Below are positions 34,332-46,130 of a stretch of 64,000 nt of DNA, in pieces (position 1 is the first letter of the stretch; the number at the start of each line of letters is the position of its first letter). This DNA is from Jacaranda mimosifolia. Lineage: Eukaryota > Streptophyta > Magnoliopsida > Lamiales > Bignoniaceae. Below the pieces are notes generated by a model. It did no database searches, had not been told where the DNA came from, and saw only the letters and a program-made list of their open reading frames with translations. The position numbers were made by a program, and so were the translations under genes. The stretch lies in the NCBI GenBank assembly GCA_018894105.1, contig CM032128.1, positions 27,489,299 to 27,553,298 on the forward strand. Reading direction: 5' to 3'.

Positions 34332-37300
34332 GGCAAAAGATTAATATTAATGGCTTGAATTAGTTCGAAGGAGACCACAGACTAAAGAGTAAGGCGTTCG
34401 GAAAACGCTTCCAGGGCAACTGAGAATAAATCATCATCTGAACAAGAACGGAGTTGAGAGCAATAGCAATCCATCTTCGACATTAATGAATTTATACCAG
34501 ATCTTTCTGACGCCCGATTTTCTCCAATCCGCGGCATTGTTCTTTGTTCACAAAGATCCTTTTTTTCTGTGATTTTCTCGACGGCCCACAAAAAGTGTAT
34601 GAAGAAAGAGAGAACCAAAACAAAGAAGAGGAAGAAAAATTTGTGGCGGTAGTTTGAAGATTCAACGTAGAAGGAAAGAATCTGAGGAGGGAAGTATTGA
34701 GGATGCTGATTATATATCTGCCAGAGTTCAGAGTTGGGCGGGAATGCAACTCCCTTGGATTATGTCATTCTATTGTACAAGGATTATCAATTCAAAAATA
34801 AGGATAAATTAACCTTAAGCGGGATTCAGGATGTTCGTCTAATTAAAAAATAGTTTATTAGATTCAATAAATAAATAAGTATCTGTAACTTAAACATAAG
34901 ATAATTTTAATTATTAGTCTGGGTTAAAGATTTAATTTCAATATATTGAGCTTGTAGATTCGGTTAGATTATCTTTGGTTTTTTATCATTCTGATTTTGT
35001 GATTTTATTAAGCAAGCCCATTAAAGTTTTAATATGTATAAAATACTTATCAAAGGTATTCTAGAAGCTATATATCTCTAAATTAATTAGATTATTGAGA
35101 ATTTCACATGTTGACTAAGGTCTAAGGATGAGGTTGTCCATGTAAAAGTTTAACATTAGTCATTAGGTACATGCTCCTTTAATTTACATGTGAATCTAGT
35201 TAATTATTCTCTCTTTTTTTCCCTTTTCTTTTTCTTTTTTTTTTTTAACATATTTATAAATTGGGCAACCTGCTGAACTTGTTTTGCATGTATACTTTGT
35301 TAGATCCACTAACTTTCTCATTATATGTTTTTAGAAAAATAAAATAACTTATACTTTTCTTTAATTAGTATTAAAATAAGGGATATATTCTACATTTTTT
35401 ATCTAAATTAAAAGTATGATTAACTCACATATATTTTTTTAATAATATCATGAAAAATAATGTAATATTAAACATAAAACTTAATACTATTATAAAAAAT
35501 AAAAACAAAATTAAAATTAAATACACAATTCCCAAAAATTAAAAAATAATAGCGGACTTGGTCTATGCTTACTAAAATGGAAAAACAGTTTGAGGTATTA
35601 TATTATGTCCACACATTTTCAAGCTAGTTAAAGGAATTAAATCAGGACATATGGTTGTGATTGCTTGAGAGGTAGTGCTTCATTTTTCATGTTTTTAAGA
35701 TTTTGAGGTTGTTTTGATGTTTCAGATATATGAGAATGGAAAATGAGGTTGTGATTGATTGTGAGATAAAATATAATGATTATATATGATGATATGATGA
35801 GTTGATGTGATATAAAGTTGTGATTTGTAGTCAAATTATTTTTAAAATATGTTTTATAGATTTGTTTGAAATAATGAGATTATTTTCTGAGTTTTAATTT
35901 TTGGATTTGTTTGGGATTGAGGAATATTTTAAAATAAAATTATAGATAAATTTACTAAATGGTATTTAATAAATTTTATTTATTTTATGAATTATTTAAA
36001 AAATACAAATTTAATAATGAGTTTGGTTGGATTTTTTATTACTAATTAAGGAAAATTAAATTCCAACTATGAAACCAACATTTTTTTTTAAACCATGCAT
36101 TATATTTTAACAAATTTCATATTAATTGGATTAGTTAGATTTTTTTTGTTTTTCTTTTTTTATTTATTTATAAAATAATAAAAAATACATATCACATAAT
36201 TTTGTCATTTTTGTGTTCTTTTTCCATTAAGCATAAATCTGTGAATCTAAAGAAAAAGAAAAACTTATATAATTACAAAAACAACAATTTTTTTGCCAAA
36301 TTATTTTTGTAGGAAAATTTAATATTCTCCGCCAATTTTCTTTTCAATTTTTTTTCCATCACTTAGTTGAGAATAATTTTTTTTTAAATAGAATATGTGG
36401 TGTATTTTTAATTTGAGGATAAATTTTCCAAAAATAGCAATAAAAAAATATAATTAAATATATACTTTAAAAATACAAAAAAATAAAATTTACATGAATA
36501 AAAACATCGAATCTAGATATAACATAATGATAAGTTCAAAAATTGCAAGAAGAAAATTAGGTTTAAAGTTTAATTAGTAAAGCATACATATTTATTTTCA
36601 TGTAACTTTATACTAATTTACTTTGCCAATCACTAAAGTGTAATAATTTGTATTCATATGATATCTTAGACTTGTATTTTCATGTAATTAAATTTTAATT
36701 AGAATTGTATCATAATACCTGAGATACTAAAATTAATTTCAAATAATTCCATTACAATTACTTAGTTAGGGTCTTGTTCATTATTTTAAACTTTGTATAA
36801 TAGTTTTACATTTTTAATTCAATTTGTTTAATTAATTTACCATAATACTTAATTATTTAATTAATTACTTTCAAGTTGTAATTATTGAGGGGGGGGGGGG
36901 GGGGGGGGACAAGGAAACTGTGATAACTGATAAAACAGAAAGAGAGCATTATGAGGCAGGATTTTGAGGTAATATTCATTAAACACAAGACTACTTCACA
37001 TTCAAATGTCAAAACGGAAATCTGTCCAACAAGCAAGCACAATAGATTCTAACGAAAATATATTATAACTGGTTGATTGTATCACACCGACCTATTTCAA
37101 GACAATCAATTAAACATATAAATGAAAATGTGTAAATTCTATCTACAACTCTTCAAATTATTTTTTTTGAAAAATAAAACAAAAAAGTCTCCATCTTATC
37201 ATAAAAAATAAACATTTTAGTTATAAAGTAAATAATATATATCCAGAATATTCAGAAGTACTTCAAATTATAATTGAAAAAAAAAGAGAGTTTTTCAAAA

Positions 37301-38061
37301 AAAAAATATGTGATAAAAATTTGATAGATATTAAGTAATAAAAAATTCATAAATATTATTTCAATAAGATGAAAACTAAAACAATTTTCTTTACCTAATA
37401 CTGAAACAAATAAGAGATGTATTAAATATTTTTTAACTAACACTAGAAAGTGTAGGCCAAATCTATATTTGTTTAATGCGGCTAATATAAATTGCGCCCT
37501 AATTTTTTCTTTCTATATTTCTCAGTTTGAAAATGTTGATTTACTTTCATGCATACTTTAATAGTACGATAAAAATATCAAAATGCTTTGGACTCTAATA
37601 CCAAAAGGTCATTATTTTTTCTTCTTCTTCCAAATTATCATTAAGATCTTTGAGTTTGTTTATTTTTTGTGCATGTATGTTATGAATAAATATTTTACTA
37701 ATAATAAAAGAAATTACAATAGTTTGTAGGTAGGTGTCTACATTCAACAACGATAAATTTAGAAAAATTGTCACACATAGTACCTTATCTTATAGTAAGA
37801 TTTGTTGAAAGTATACACGTTTTTCATTTTTTTATATCAATATTGGTGTTAGTACTTTTCTTTTTAATTACTTGCAAATCATCTTATTTTTTTCCCTTAT
37901 TTCCACGTTCACTTTTACCACTTGGGGGTTTTGAACAATTGGACCTTTGCTTGGATGTATGTATGAGCTATTCTTCTGAGTAGCAAGTTTTGTTATTGTC
38001 TTTGCCTTTTTTTTTTTTAAAATCAATTTTAGTAATTTAGTTTTAGTTTGTAATTCAATAT
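34332..38061. other. 5' flank of the WNK-like gene and AT-rich spacer, no gene seen
   Basis: 34382-34750 is less AT-rich and may be leader or promoter of the kinase; a short minus-strand frame there is a possible upstream ORF. The rest is AT-rich, with a run of 20 G at 36889-36908. Open frames on either strand have simple composition. Confidence 0.5.
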
Positions 38062-38069
38062 AATTCCTC

Positions 38070-38988
38070 TAGTGTTGTCAATGGGTCGGATTCAGATCGA
38101 ATCATGTTAGATCAAAGTCCGCTGAAAGTAATATGTCATATCCAAATCCGATCCAAAATCTATCAGATCTGTAGTTGGCATAATCATATCCGGATCCAAA
38201 TAAAAATCGAATATCCGTCAGATATCCAAAAATATCTACATTTGAATACTTCAAAAATCATCATATATTTATTATTTTTCTAAAAATTTAGTAGAATTCA
38301 AATTCAAAACAATCATCCTTAAAAAAAATACACAACAGATTAATGAATAAATTTTCAAGTTTATTGATCACTTAAAAGCAACAATAGAATTTAACTTAAT
38401 CACATTCATTCACCAAATCATTATATTTTAGGTTCCGTTGCTAATAATAGTACTTATTTGACATTATAATACATAGTTATACGAATAATCAACTAACTAT
38501 AGACTCAAAATTTTATAAAAAAAAAAAAAAAAACTTATTTGATCAAATCAAGATTTGCATTGCATTTCTTGCTATATTATTGCATTCAGCTCCTACTCAT
38601 TATTCTTCCACAACATTTTTTGTTATAAAAATAGAGAAACAAGTGATGTAATTATAATATAAATAAGCTTAAAATCTAATAATTTATATGAAAAGCACCT
38701 GATTTGATATATTGCATATGAGTTCATTACTTCCTTCATCCAAATATTCATTTTGGCATTACTATAGGACCATGTGTATACATATACATAATACTATATA
38801 TGTATAATATTATATATATTCAGATTCGGATTATTAATGGATCGAATCAAGTTATATCCATATTCGCTCTATTTATTTTGGATTATAAACTTTTTTAATC
38901 GGATCATATTCATCGAATCTTTTATCGGTTAAAGATTCTAAATAATCGGATCGAATTCATATTAAAATTCGCTCCATTGATAGCCCTA
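38070..38988. mobile_element. hAT-like MITE with perfect 8-bp TSD
   Basis: The left end TAGTGTTGTCAATGGGTCGG pairs with the right end, whose reverse complement is TAGGGCTATCAATGGAGCGA. Subterminal regions are rich in GGATC and CCGATCC words that pair across the element. The 8-bp repeat AATTCCTC occurs exactly on both sides (38062-38069 and 38989-38996), the hAT signature. It has no coding capacity. Confidence 0.85.
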
Positions 38989-38996
38989 AATTCCTC

Positions 38997-39380
38997 TTTA
39001 CTGGGTTAATTTCTCTATTTAACATTTTCAAATTCCATATACTGTTTTCTATTCTGGACACCAATACCCAAAAATAATTATTTTTTGTCTTCTTCTTCTT
39101 CTTATAGTAACTACCAACCGAGTTTTGTCACAGGATGTGGAATCTAATCAAATAAGAAATTTGATATTATCTTTACAATATTACGTATATTGTTGATATC
39201 TTGAAAAAAGTCTTTTCTTGTTGGTCCATTCATTTCAGTCCAAACTACAAGCTGGGTCGATTCTTTGCCAACCACACGGTAGGTGACGTCGTCTTAATCC
39301 TCATCAGGGCCACTTCAAATATGTCCAAGTGACCTTGCATCCACTATAAGTAATACAATTCTAAACATTTATAGTATCCA
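38997..39380. other. Spacer, no gene seen
   Basis: About 390 bp between a hAT-like MITE and a MULE. No feature supported. Confidence 0.5.
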
Positions 39381-40249
39381 TTTATTTTAAAGTTAATTAC
39401 ACAGACCCCCCCCCCCCCCCGCCTGAGGTTTGACCTATTTACAACGTGGTCCAAAGGTTTGGAAAAATTACAAAAAAACTCCTAGAGCAGACGAACGACC
39501 GTTAAGTTAGACGATTCGGGTGAAATGGCTATTACACCCTTGCCTGAGAAAAAAAAAAAGACGTAAATTTGCCAAAGACAAAAACGTCCCTTACCTGTGA
39601 GAATTACCTAAATGCCTTTGTGTTGGTGGTAAAGTAGAGAGGAAGATGATTGTCTTCCTCATTCTTCTCATTTTCACAAAGAAAGAAAAATACCTCAAAA
39701 TCCCAAAAAAAATCATCGGCCTACATTCCCAAAGCCCATGTTCTTCTCAAACCTATCGTTATCCTCTCTTCTGGACGTTGATCAGTAGCCATTGGAGTTC
39801 ACTTTCAAGGGAAAAGTTTGAAAAAACTAGGGTTTGCAACTTTCAGAAACGTTTTTTTTTTCTTCCAAAAACTTTTTATTTTTGTACGATCTTGTTATTA
39901 AGTTATATATTTCTTCAGAATTTGTCAAAAAATACCAATTTTATCTATTTTTAATTGTTATGTATGTTTTTTTTTTCTATGTTTTGTGGGTTTTCTATTT
40001 TTCCACCAAAAATGAACTTGAATCGGTATTTTAAACATGATTTAGTCCAGGCATATTGATAACTTTCAGTTTACTGATGAATGGTGTGGTAAAATTGATG
40101 TTATTGGACTGATTTTTGATGTAACAAAATCTAGGATTGTTCTGTTTGTTATGAAAAATCAGATGTCATTATATGTAAATATTATAAAAGTAGAAGGGGG
40201 TAAATGTAATGTTTTATTGAATTTAGTTTTTCAATTTTTTGTTACAGAT

Positions 40250-40639
40250 ATGGGTTTTATTGTTAACCTTGTTGTGCATATGCCTAACTCCACTTACAAG
40301 ATTGAAAATGTAGATCCTGATGCATACACTTATGAAAAATTGATTGGTGATGCAAATGGTATGCTAAGCAATGTAGCTTCTTCTGGAAATTTGCTTTTCA
40401 TTTTTAGGTGTGATTTGGTACGTATTGGTATTAGGGAAAATATGATAATATGTGACGATAGGTCTCTACATAATATGTTTAAGTTCAATCAAGGTAGGAA
40501 ACAAATAGATTTATTCATACAAATAGAAGAGGCACCTCCTCTGGCTATTGACCATTCATTTGAGAAGTTGTTGGAGGCTGCTCATGTTGAGGAGGGGTGC
40601 AACATTAACAAAACTAATGGTGGAGAAGGTTGCAATTAG
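40250..40639 (+). pseudogene. MULE 1 N-terminal PB1-like domain exon
   Basis: An acceptor-like TTTTTGTTACAG precedes ATGGGTTTTATTG. The protein (MGFIVNLVVHMPNSTYKI, with DPDAYTYEKLIGDANGM further on) resembles the PB1-like N-terminal domain of plant MuDR proteins. A TAG at 40637-40639 ends it, while coding-like sequence continues in frame to a donor near 40694 (CAGT|GTAAGT). Confidence 0.65.
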
Positions 40640-40929
40640 GCAAAAAGGGAACAACTTGATCTAGCTGGTAAGGGGGGCGAGACTGAAGTCAAACAGTGTA
40701 AGTTTTCTGTGTATTTTTTAAATTGTGAATAAGTGTTAGGGATGTATTAGTTTATTATTTGAAATATGAATGGGGTTTGTGTAATATATATATATATATA
40801 TATAAGTTAATGATGTATGTTGAAGTTTTATTTGAAGTATGTGGACATATTTATAATTATGTTGCATATATTGCTTTGTATTAGATTGTTGATGATAAGT
40901 GTTCTGAAGATCATGTTGGTGAGGGAAAC

Positions 40930-41640
40930 ACTGTTGAAGATGTTTAGGAGAATGTTGTTAAGGGTTCTGAATATGGTGGAGGCAACATATCTTGTGAGGC
41001 AGCTGCACCTCCTAAGGATTTAGTGGAGCTTGTGGGAGAGGTTTTGGCTGAGGGTTGTGTAGCTCCACAGGATGTGCTGGAGCCTGTTGGTGAGGCTGTT
41101 GCAGCTCTACAAAATATGGTGGAGACTATTGGTGAGGGTTCTGTAGCTGGGGAAGATGGGCTGGAGCCTGTTATTGATGCAGCTGCACCTCTTGAGGACG
41201 TGGTGGAGCCTATGGGAAAGGCTGTGGCTGAAGGTTGTGTAGCTCCACAAGATGTGTTGGAACCTATTGGTAAGGATATTGCAGCTCCACATAATGTGGT
41301 GGAGACTATAGCTGAGGTTTTTGTAGCTGGGGAAGATGGACTCAAGCCTATTATTAATGCAGTTGCACCTACAGAGGATGTGATGGAGCCCCAAGTTGAG
41401 AGTTCTGTTGCTATAGTAGATGTGTTGGAGCCTGTTACTAAGGCAGCTATACTTGCAAAGGATGTGGTGGAGCCCCAAGTTGAAAGTTTTGTAGCTGCAG
41501 CAGATGTGTTGTAGCCTGTAGGTGAGGCTTCCCAATTTCATGAGACTACAAACCAAGCATCTGACTTTGAGGTTGATCATCAAACTGGTCATGATACTAC
41601 TGATGTTGATGCCACTGCGAAGGTAAATTATCAAAATATT
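40930..41640 (+). pseudogene. MULE 1 acidic repeat region (DVLEP/DVVEP units)
   Basis: The open stretch at 41023-41514 encodes a low-complexity acidic region built from units ending in DVLEP, DVVEP or DGLEP. Two larger blocks of about 61 residues, each starting near AEGCVAPQDVLEP, are tandem copies. A stop follows at 41512-41514. The high-quality frame on the complementary strand is a shadow of this repeat. Such acidic linkers occur between the PB1-like and transposase parts of some plant MULEs; the role here is unknown. Confidence 0.6.
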
Positions 41641-41699
41641 TTAGCTATGTATGTTTTGTAGCATATTATTAGTAACATTTGTCTACTTGTTCTAGATTA

Positions 41700-42446
41700 T
41701 TGAGGACATAAAGAAGGACCTTGCTGCAGAGAGGGATAATGTGAATGAAAATGAGAAGGAGACTGCTGAAGTTAAGTCAAAAGCAGAGAAGGTAAGTTAA
41801 TTGCAATTTCAAATGTTATTTTGTAATACCAAGGACTTGATTGTAATGTGCAAAATATGGGGGGTACCTAGTAATTTGAGCAATATTAAATATGTAATAT
41901 GAGGATGCAGACTTAATAGGAAGGTGCATTTGTAATGTTTGAGGAAATTCAATGATAAATCTGTAATAGAAACATAGAGATTAAGAGGTTTATTGTAGAT
42001 TTATGTAGACAATATGGGGTTTATTGAAAGTTTATGTAAACTTTGAGGAGTTTATTTTAGTTATTTTACATACTTATGTCCTTTACACATCTGTAGGTTG
42101 CATAAGATTCTTGAATGAGGTTGCTGCTGGTGACTTTTTTCGGAACTGGGGTTTGAATGAAGATGAAAATAATAAAACTGATGATCCTAATGACGGTGGT
42201 GAGTCAGAGACAAGTTCCTCAGAGTCAAGTGAGGAAAGTGAGGAAGAGAAAAGTGAGGAAAAGTCAAATGAAGAGGAGATAAGTGAATCTGATAAGGAGT
42301 TTTGTGTTCTTGGTGGTTTAAGCTCTGAGTTGTCTAACTACCAGTCAGTTAACCATTGTGAGGTTCAAAACTTATCAGATGAGGATATTCTAGATTATCC
42401 TCTGGGAGATGCTGCAGTGGACAGAGAAGAATTCACCATTCCATAA
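41700..42446 (+). pseudogene. MULE 1 acidic Ser/Glu-rich linker exons
   Basis: Small coding-like blocks (IEDIKKDLAAERDNVNEN near 41698, then FFRNWGLNEDENN onward) lead into a Ser/Glu-rich tract at 42200-42300 and the segment LSDEDILDYPLGDAAVDREE. It is separated from the transposase by a stop near 42444. Confidence 0.55.
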
Positions 42447-42469
42447 TACTCATGGTCAGAAATCAAACT

Positions 42470-44700
42470 TTAGAAGGGAATGGTGTTCTCTAATGCGTAC
42501 GCCTTCAGAGGTGCATTACAAGAATATTTCATAAGAGCTGGATTTGAGATTATTAGGATCAAGAATGATAGAACTAGAGTGACTGCCAAGTGTGTTGTTG
42601 ATGGTTGCCCTTGAAGGATTAATGCATCCACCATGCCAGATGGTGTTACATTTTCAATCAAAATAAAAGTGCCAGATCACATATGTTAGAGTTGATCGCA
42701 CTAAAGAAGTTTCAACAAAGTGGATGGCTGGGAAGTTGAAAAAAGTGCTGAGAGATAATCCCACCATGAGGCCTAGAGGACTCAGGACAGAGCTGAGAAA
42801 ATATGGGGTTGCACTTGCTTATATGCAATTTTACAGAGCCAAGAGAAAGGCACTTACTGATATTGAGGGCGACCACAGTAAGTCATATGCTCAGTTGCCT
42901 TCATATGGTGTGGTGGTGATGAGGAGAACCCTGGTTCCATTTTTAGCATGCAATTTGAAACAAATCAAGAGACTGAACATGGTGCTGAAAGTAGTTTAAT
43001 ACCACATGAACCTACTTTTAAGAGATGCTTCATGGGACTGAAAGCTTTGAGAGATGGTTTTCTCAATGGCTGTGGGCCTTTTTTGGGATTTGATGGATGT
43101 CAGCTGAAGGGGCATTATGGATGAGTTCTGTTGGCAATAGTGAGTCTTGATGGAAACAACGGGTTGTTTCCAGTTGCATTTGCAGTTGTTGAAACTAAAT
43201 GCAAGGAGAGTTGGGGATTTTTCTTTGAGTGCATTAGGGATATGCTTGGGGGATTCAATAATGACAAGCCCTGGACCTTCATGACTGATAGACAGAAGGC
43301 ATTCCTATATTATGTTATCTTTATGCAACTTAAATGGTTTTTTTGGTTGTTTTTCACATACTTAAATGCCTTTTTGGTTAGGTCTGTATACCGTTAAGGG
43401 GGTAAATGTAATATCATATATAGATTTTATATAGTATGTAATATGATTGCATTTCAGACTGTTTGTTTGTTAAATATGTACAATTTGAGGGGGGTAAAGG
43501 TAGAATTATAACTATTTGAAGGATGTGCATTCTATGTTTGTTATAGTTAAGGGTTTCCTTGATATGTATCTACAAAATTATAGCCTTTTATAGGTGTTGT
43601 CTTCTTCTGCATGCAAATATCATTGGGTCTTTGTTGGGCTTTTCAAATAGTAAGGGGGTAAATGTAATATTAAAATTACCTTAAGAGGGTAAATGTAGTA
43701 GTGACATTAACTAAAGGGTTTTTTGTTATCTAAAAGGTTTTGTGATATTATTTGTGATATCTTCTTTTCTATTGGTAAGGCCTCATTGAAGCTATAACTG
43801 AGCTTGCTCCCAATGCAGTAAATAGGAAGTGTTGCAAGCATAATTGTGCCAATTTTAGACGACACTTTCTAGGAGTGTTTCTGAAAAAATATTTTTGGAT
43901 GGCTGCACGTTCTTACAATGCCCAAGGTTTTAATTGGGTAATATATAAGATCAGGGAGTATAGGCACGCAGCACACAATTGGTTGATGAGAATTCCTGTT
44001 CAGCTATGGGCAAAGCATGCTTTTAATTAAAGGTTGAAAAATAATCATGTCACAACTGACATTTCTGAATTTTTCAACCACTGGACAGTTGAGCTGAGGT
44101 CAAAACCAATTTTAACCCTTCTTGATGGTCTTAGGACAAAGTTAACGACTAGGCTGAGGATGAGGTTTGAGAAAGGGCAGAGGTGGACTAACTGTGTCTG
44201 TGAGAATGTGGTCTCAAAGATCAATAGTTTGAAGGAAGAAGTTGTATCATGTCATTTGACAATTAGTAGTGCATACGAGTTCCAGGTGTTAGATAAAGGG
44301 ATGCATTACATGGTCAACCTTGATGATAGGAGCTGTAATTGCAGAGAATGAGATATTTTTGGCATTCCATGCAAGTAAGCTATGGAGAGTCAGTAGAGCT
44401 TTTTTAGATATTAGCTTCTACAGGACTGTTTACTTGAAGGCCTACTCAGAGGGTGATACATCGAATTCCAGATATTGCCTTTTAGCCTTCAGACTTGAAT
44501 CCACAACCACGAAAAATTCTTTCTCCTAAAATGAAGAACCGCCAGGTAAGCCCAAGAAGAGCAGAAGAACAGAACTAGGTAAGGCACCAACTGTTATACA
44601 AAGCAAGAGATCATGCGCTCTTAGATGCAGCACCTGCCAGTCATTTGGGCACAACAAAAGGAACTGCAACCAGCCATCTCAGTCCACCTTTTAGAACAGG
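42470..44700 (+). pseudogene. MuDR-type transposase with SWIM and CCHC zinc motifs, broken
   Basis: In order: a MuDR DNA-binding-like region (RVTAKCVVDGCP near 42580), GKLKKVLRDNPTMRPRGLR, and the DDE catalytic core with GFDGCQLKGHYG (first Asp near 43090), AVVETKCKESWGFFFE and WTFMTDRQK (third acidic residue near 43288). An intron follows at about 43298-43780, then GLIEAITELAPNAVNRKC. The SWIM finger reads SCNCRE-stop-DIFGIPCK near 44330-44370, with a TGA for Trp and a stop replacing the His. A zinc knuckle C-x2-C-x4-H-x4-C lies at 44612-44665. Several further stops and frameshifts show that it cannot make active transposase. Confidence 0.88.
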
Positions 44701-45713
44701 AAGAAGGTTTGAAGTCTCTAATTGATGATAGTGAGGCTTATTTGAATTTTTAACACTTGTTGATTACTGTTTTATTTTCTTTTTGCAGAGAAGAAGTGAC
44801 AAATCTGTCCACTTTGATGCTAATACTCCTTTGGCAGAAATTCTAAGAGAAATGAAGAAGAAAAAAATGCTAAAATCAGCTATGTATCTATTGCGGCACA
44901 TGTGCATAGGGGGGTAGAGGACAGTCTGGAGATGTTGCTTCTATTTCTTTTGTCAATATAAATTTTTTAAAAACTCTATGCTTGGGGTATGTTATTTTAT
45001 GACTGTATTGGAACCCTACAATGGATGTTTTTGTTGTCTTGCTGGATAATTTTCTAACTATATTTTGTAAGTATTTGGATGATGAATCTGTCATATTTGA
45101 AGGATTGAAATGTAAGGCTTTTGTAGTATTTATAGTTGGTGAACAAATTTCAGCCTTTCTTTCTAACATATTATGTAGTTTTATTCAAAGTTCAGGGGGG
45201 TATTTGCAATGTGTCTTAATTTGTATTTATAAAAGGATTGGGTTATTCAACTTATGTAAGCTTTTTATTATTCTAGGGGGTTAAAAGTAATATTGTATAT
45301 AGGCCATCTGCAAAAAAAAAATATATGTACTAAGGGGATAAAATATTATATATTTGTAAATGTAAAATCAATCATTAAACAAATCAAAATTATTGAAAAT
45401 TTTGTCAAACTGCCATCTGCAATGCTTTACAAAAAATCAACAAATAAAACTTTATAGTCTTGAAATTATTACAAGCAGGTCCAAGAGTATTTTTGTCTAA
45501 AAAATAACCGTAATAGTAACTAAGGGCTTTTTCGAATTTTCATGTAAATTTTTTGATGACGTCAGCATTTTTTTTTTACGGAGCTTAACAGACTTTCAAA
45601 ATTGAAAGACAGAGCAAAACTTCAGGGGGGGTTGTAATTTTTCCAAACCTTTGGGTTTATTTGTAAATAGGCCAATCTTCAGGAAGATCTGGATAATTTA
45701 ACCCTTTATTTTA

Positions 45714-46130
45714 TGGCTGAAGTATATTCTCCCAATACTATTCACCTCATGTATACAACAAGGACATTAGTGTCGGGAAATTTTCGTTGAGCAAAACTCA
45801 ATAATCCTAACCACTTAGAATGATTTCAAGATTGAAGTTCTAATCCACCAGACACAGGTTCCGAAGCTCAACTTGGCCCGCCAATTGACTGGAAGGGATA
45901 TTTTTCTCAACTCAAATCAAATAACGTTGCAAAACTCCTGCAAGTGAACTATGAAGCATGAAGTGATTCCAATAAGGAGTCATTATTCATCATTCCATGA
46001 AAAGCTGTATAATCTGAACTTACAATGGGGGCAAAACTGGGCTACTTCTCCAATGATAAACAAGAAAAGGAGAAGAATGAAGAGTTATAAGAAGGGTGCC
46101 TTTGGCTCTCTACCTAACGACGCCAACCAA
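45714..46130 (-). other. Likely 3' UTR of the coiled-coil gene
   Basis: The sequence lies between the MULE end and the stop codon of the minus-strand gene, with no other reading frame. The MULE therefore sits within about 420 bp of that gene's coding end. Confidence 0.5.

Larger units (their letters stand above)
39390..45704 (+). mobile_element. Full-length Mutator-like element (MULE 1) with perfect 9-bp TSD
   Basis: Long inverted ends: the left has GACCTATTTACAACG and CCAAAGGTTTGGAAAAATTA. The reverse complement of the right has GGCCTATTTACAAAT and CCAAAGGTTTGGAAAAATTA. The flanking repeat TTTATTTTA is identical at 39381-39389 and 45705-45713. The plus-strand interior encodes a PB1-like N-terminal region, an acidic repeat region, a MuDR transposase and a zinc knuckle, all now broken by stops. 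A run of 15 C sits in the left end at 39406-39420. It lies downstream of the coiled-coil gene and points towards its 3' end. Confidence 0.93.

Noticed and set aside
34382..34749. Two minus frames upstream of the WNK-like start
   Set aside because: No kinase-related motif, and they are out of frame with the kinase. At most they are leader sequence or an upstream ORF.
39646..40034. Overlapping plus frames of about 100 and 66 codons near the MULE left end
   Set aside because: They are rich in Phe/Leu/Tyr from T-rich DNA and lie before the acceptor of the first recognised MULE exon.
41107..41634. 175-codon minus-strand open frame antisense to the MULE repeat region
   Set aside because: It is the shadow of the tandem repeats; the plus frame matches the direction of the other MULE exons.
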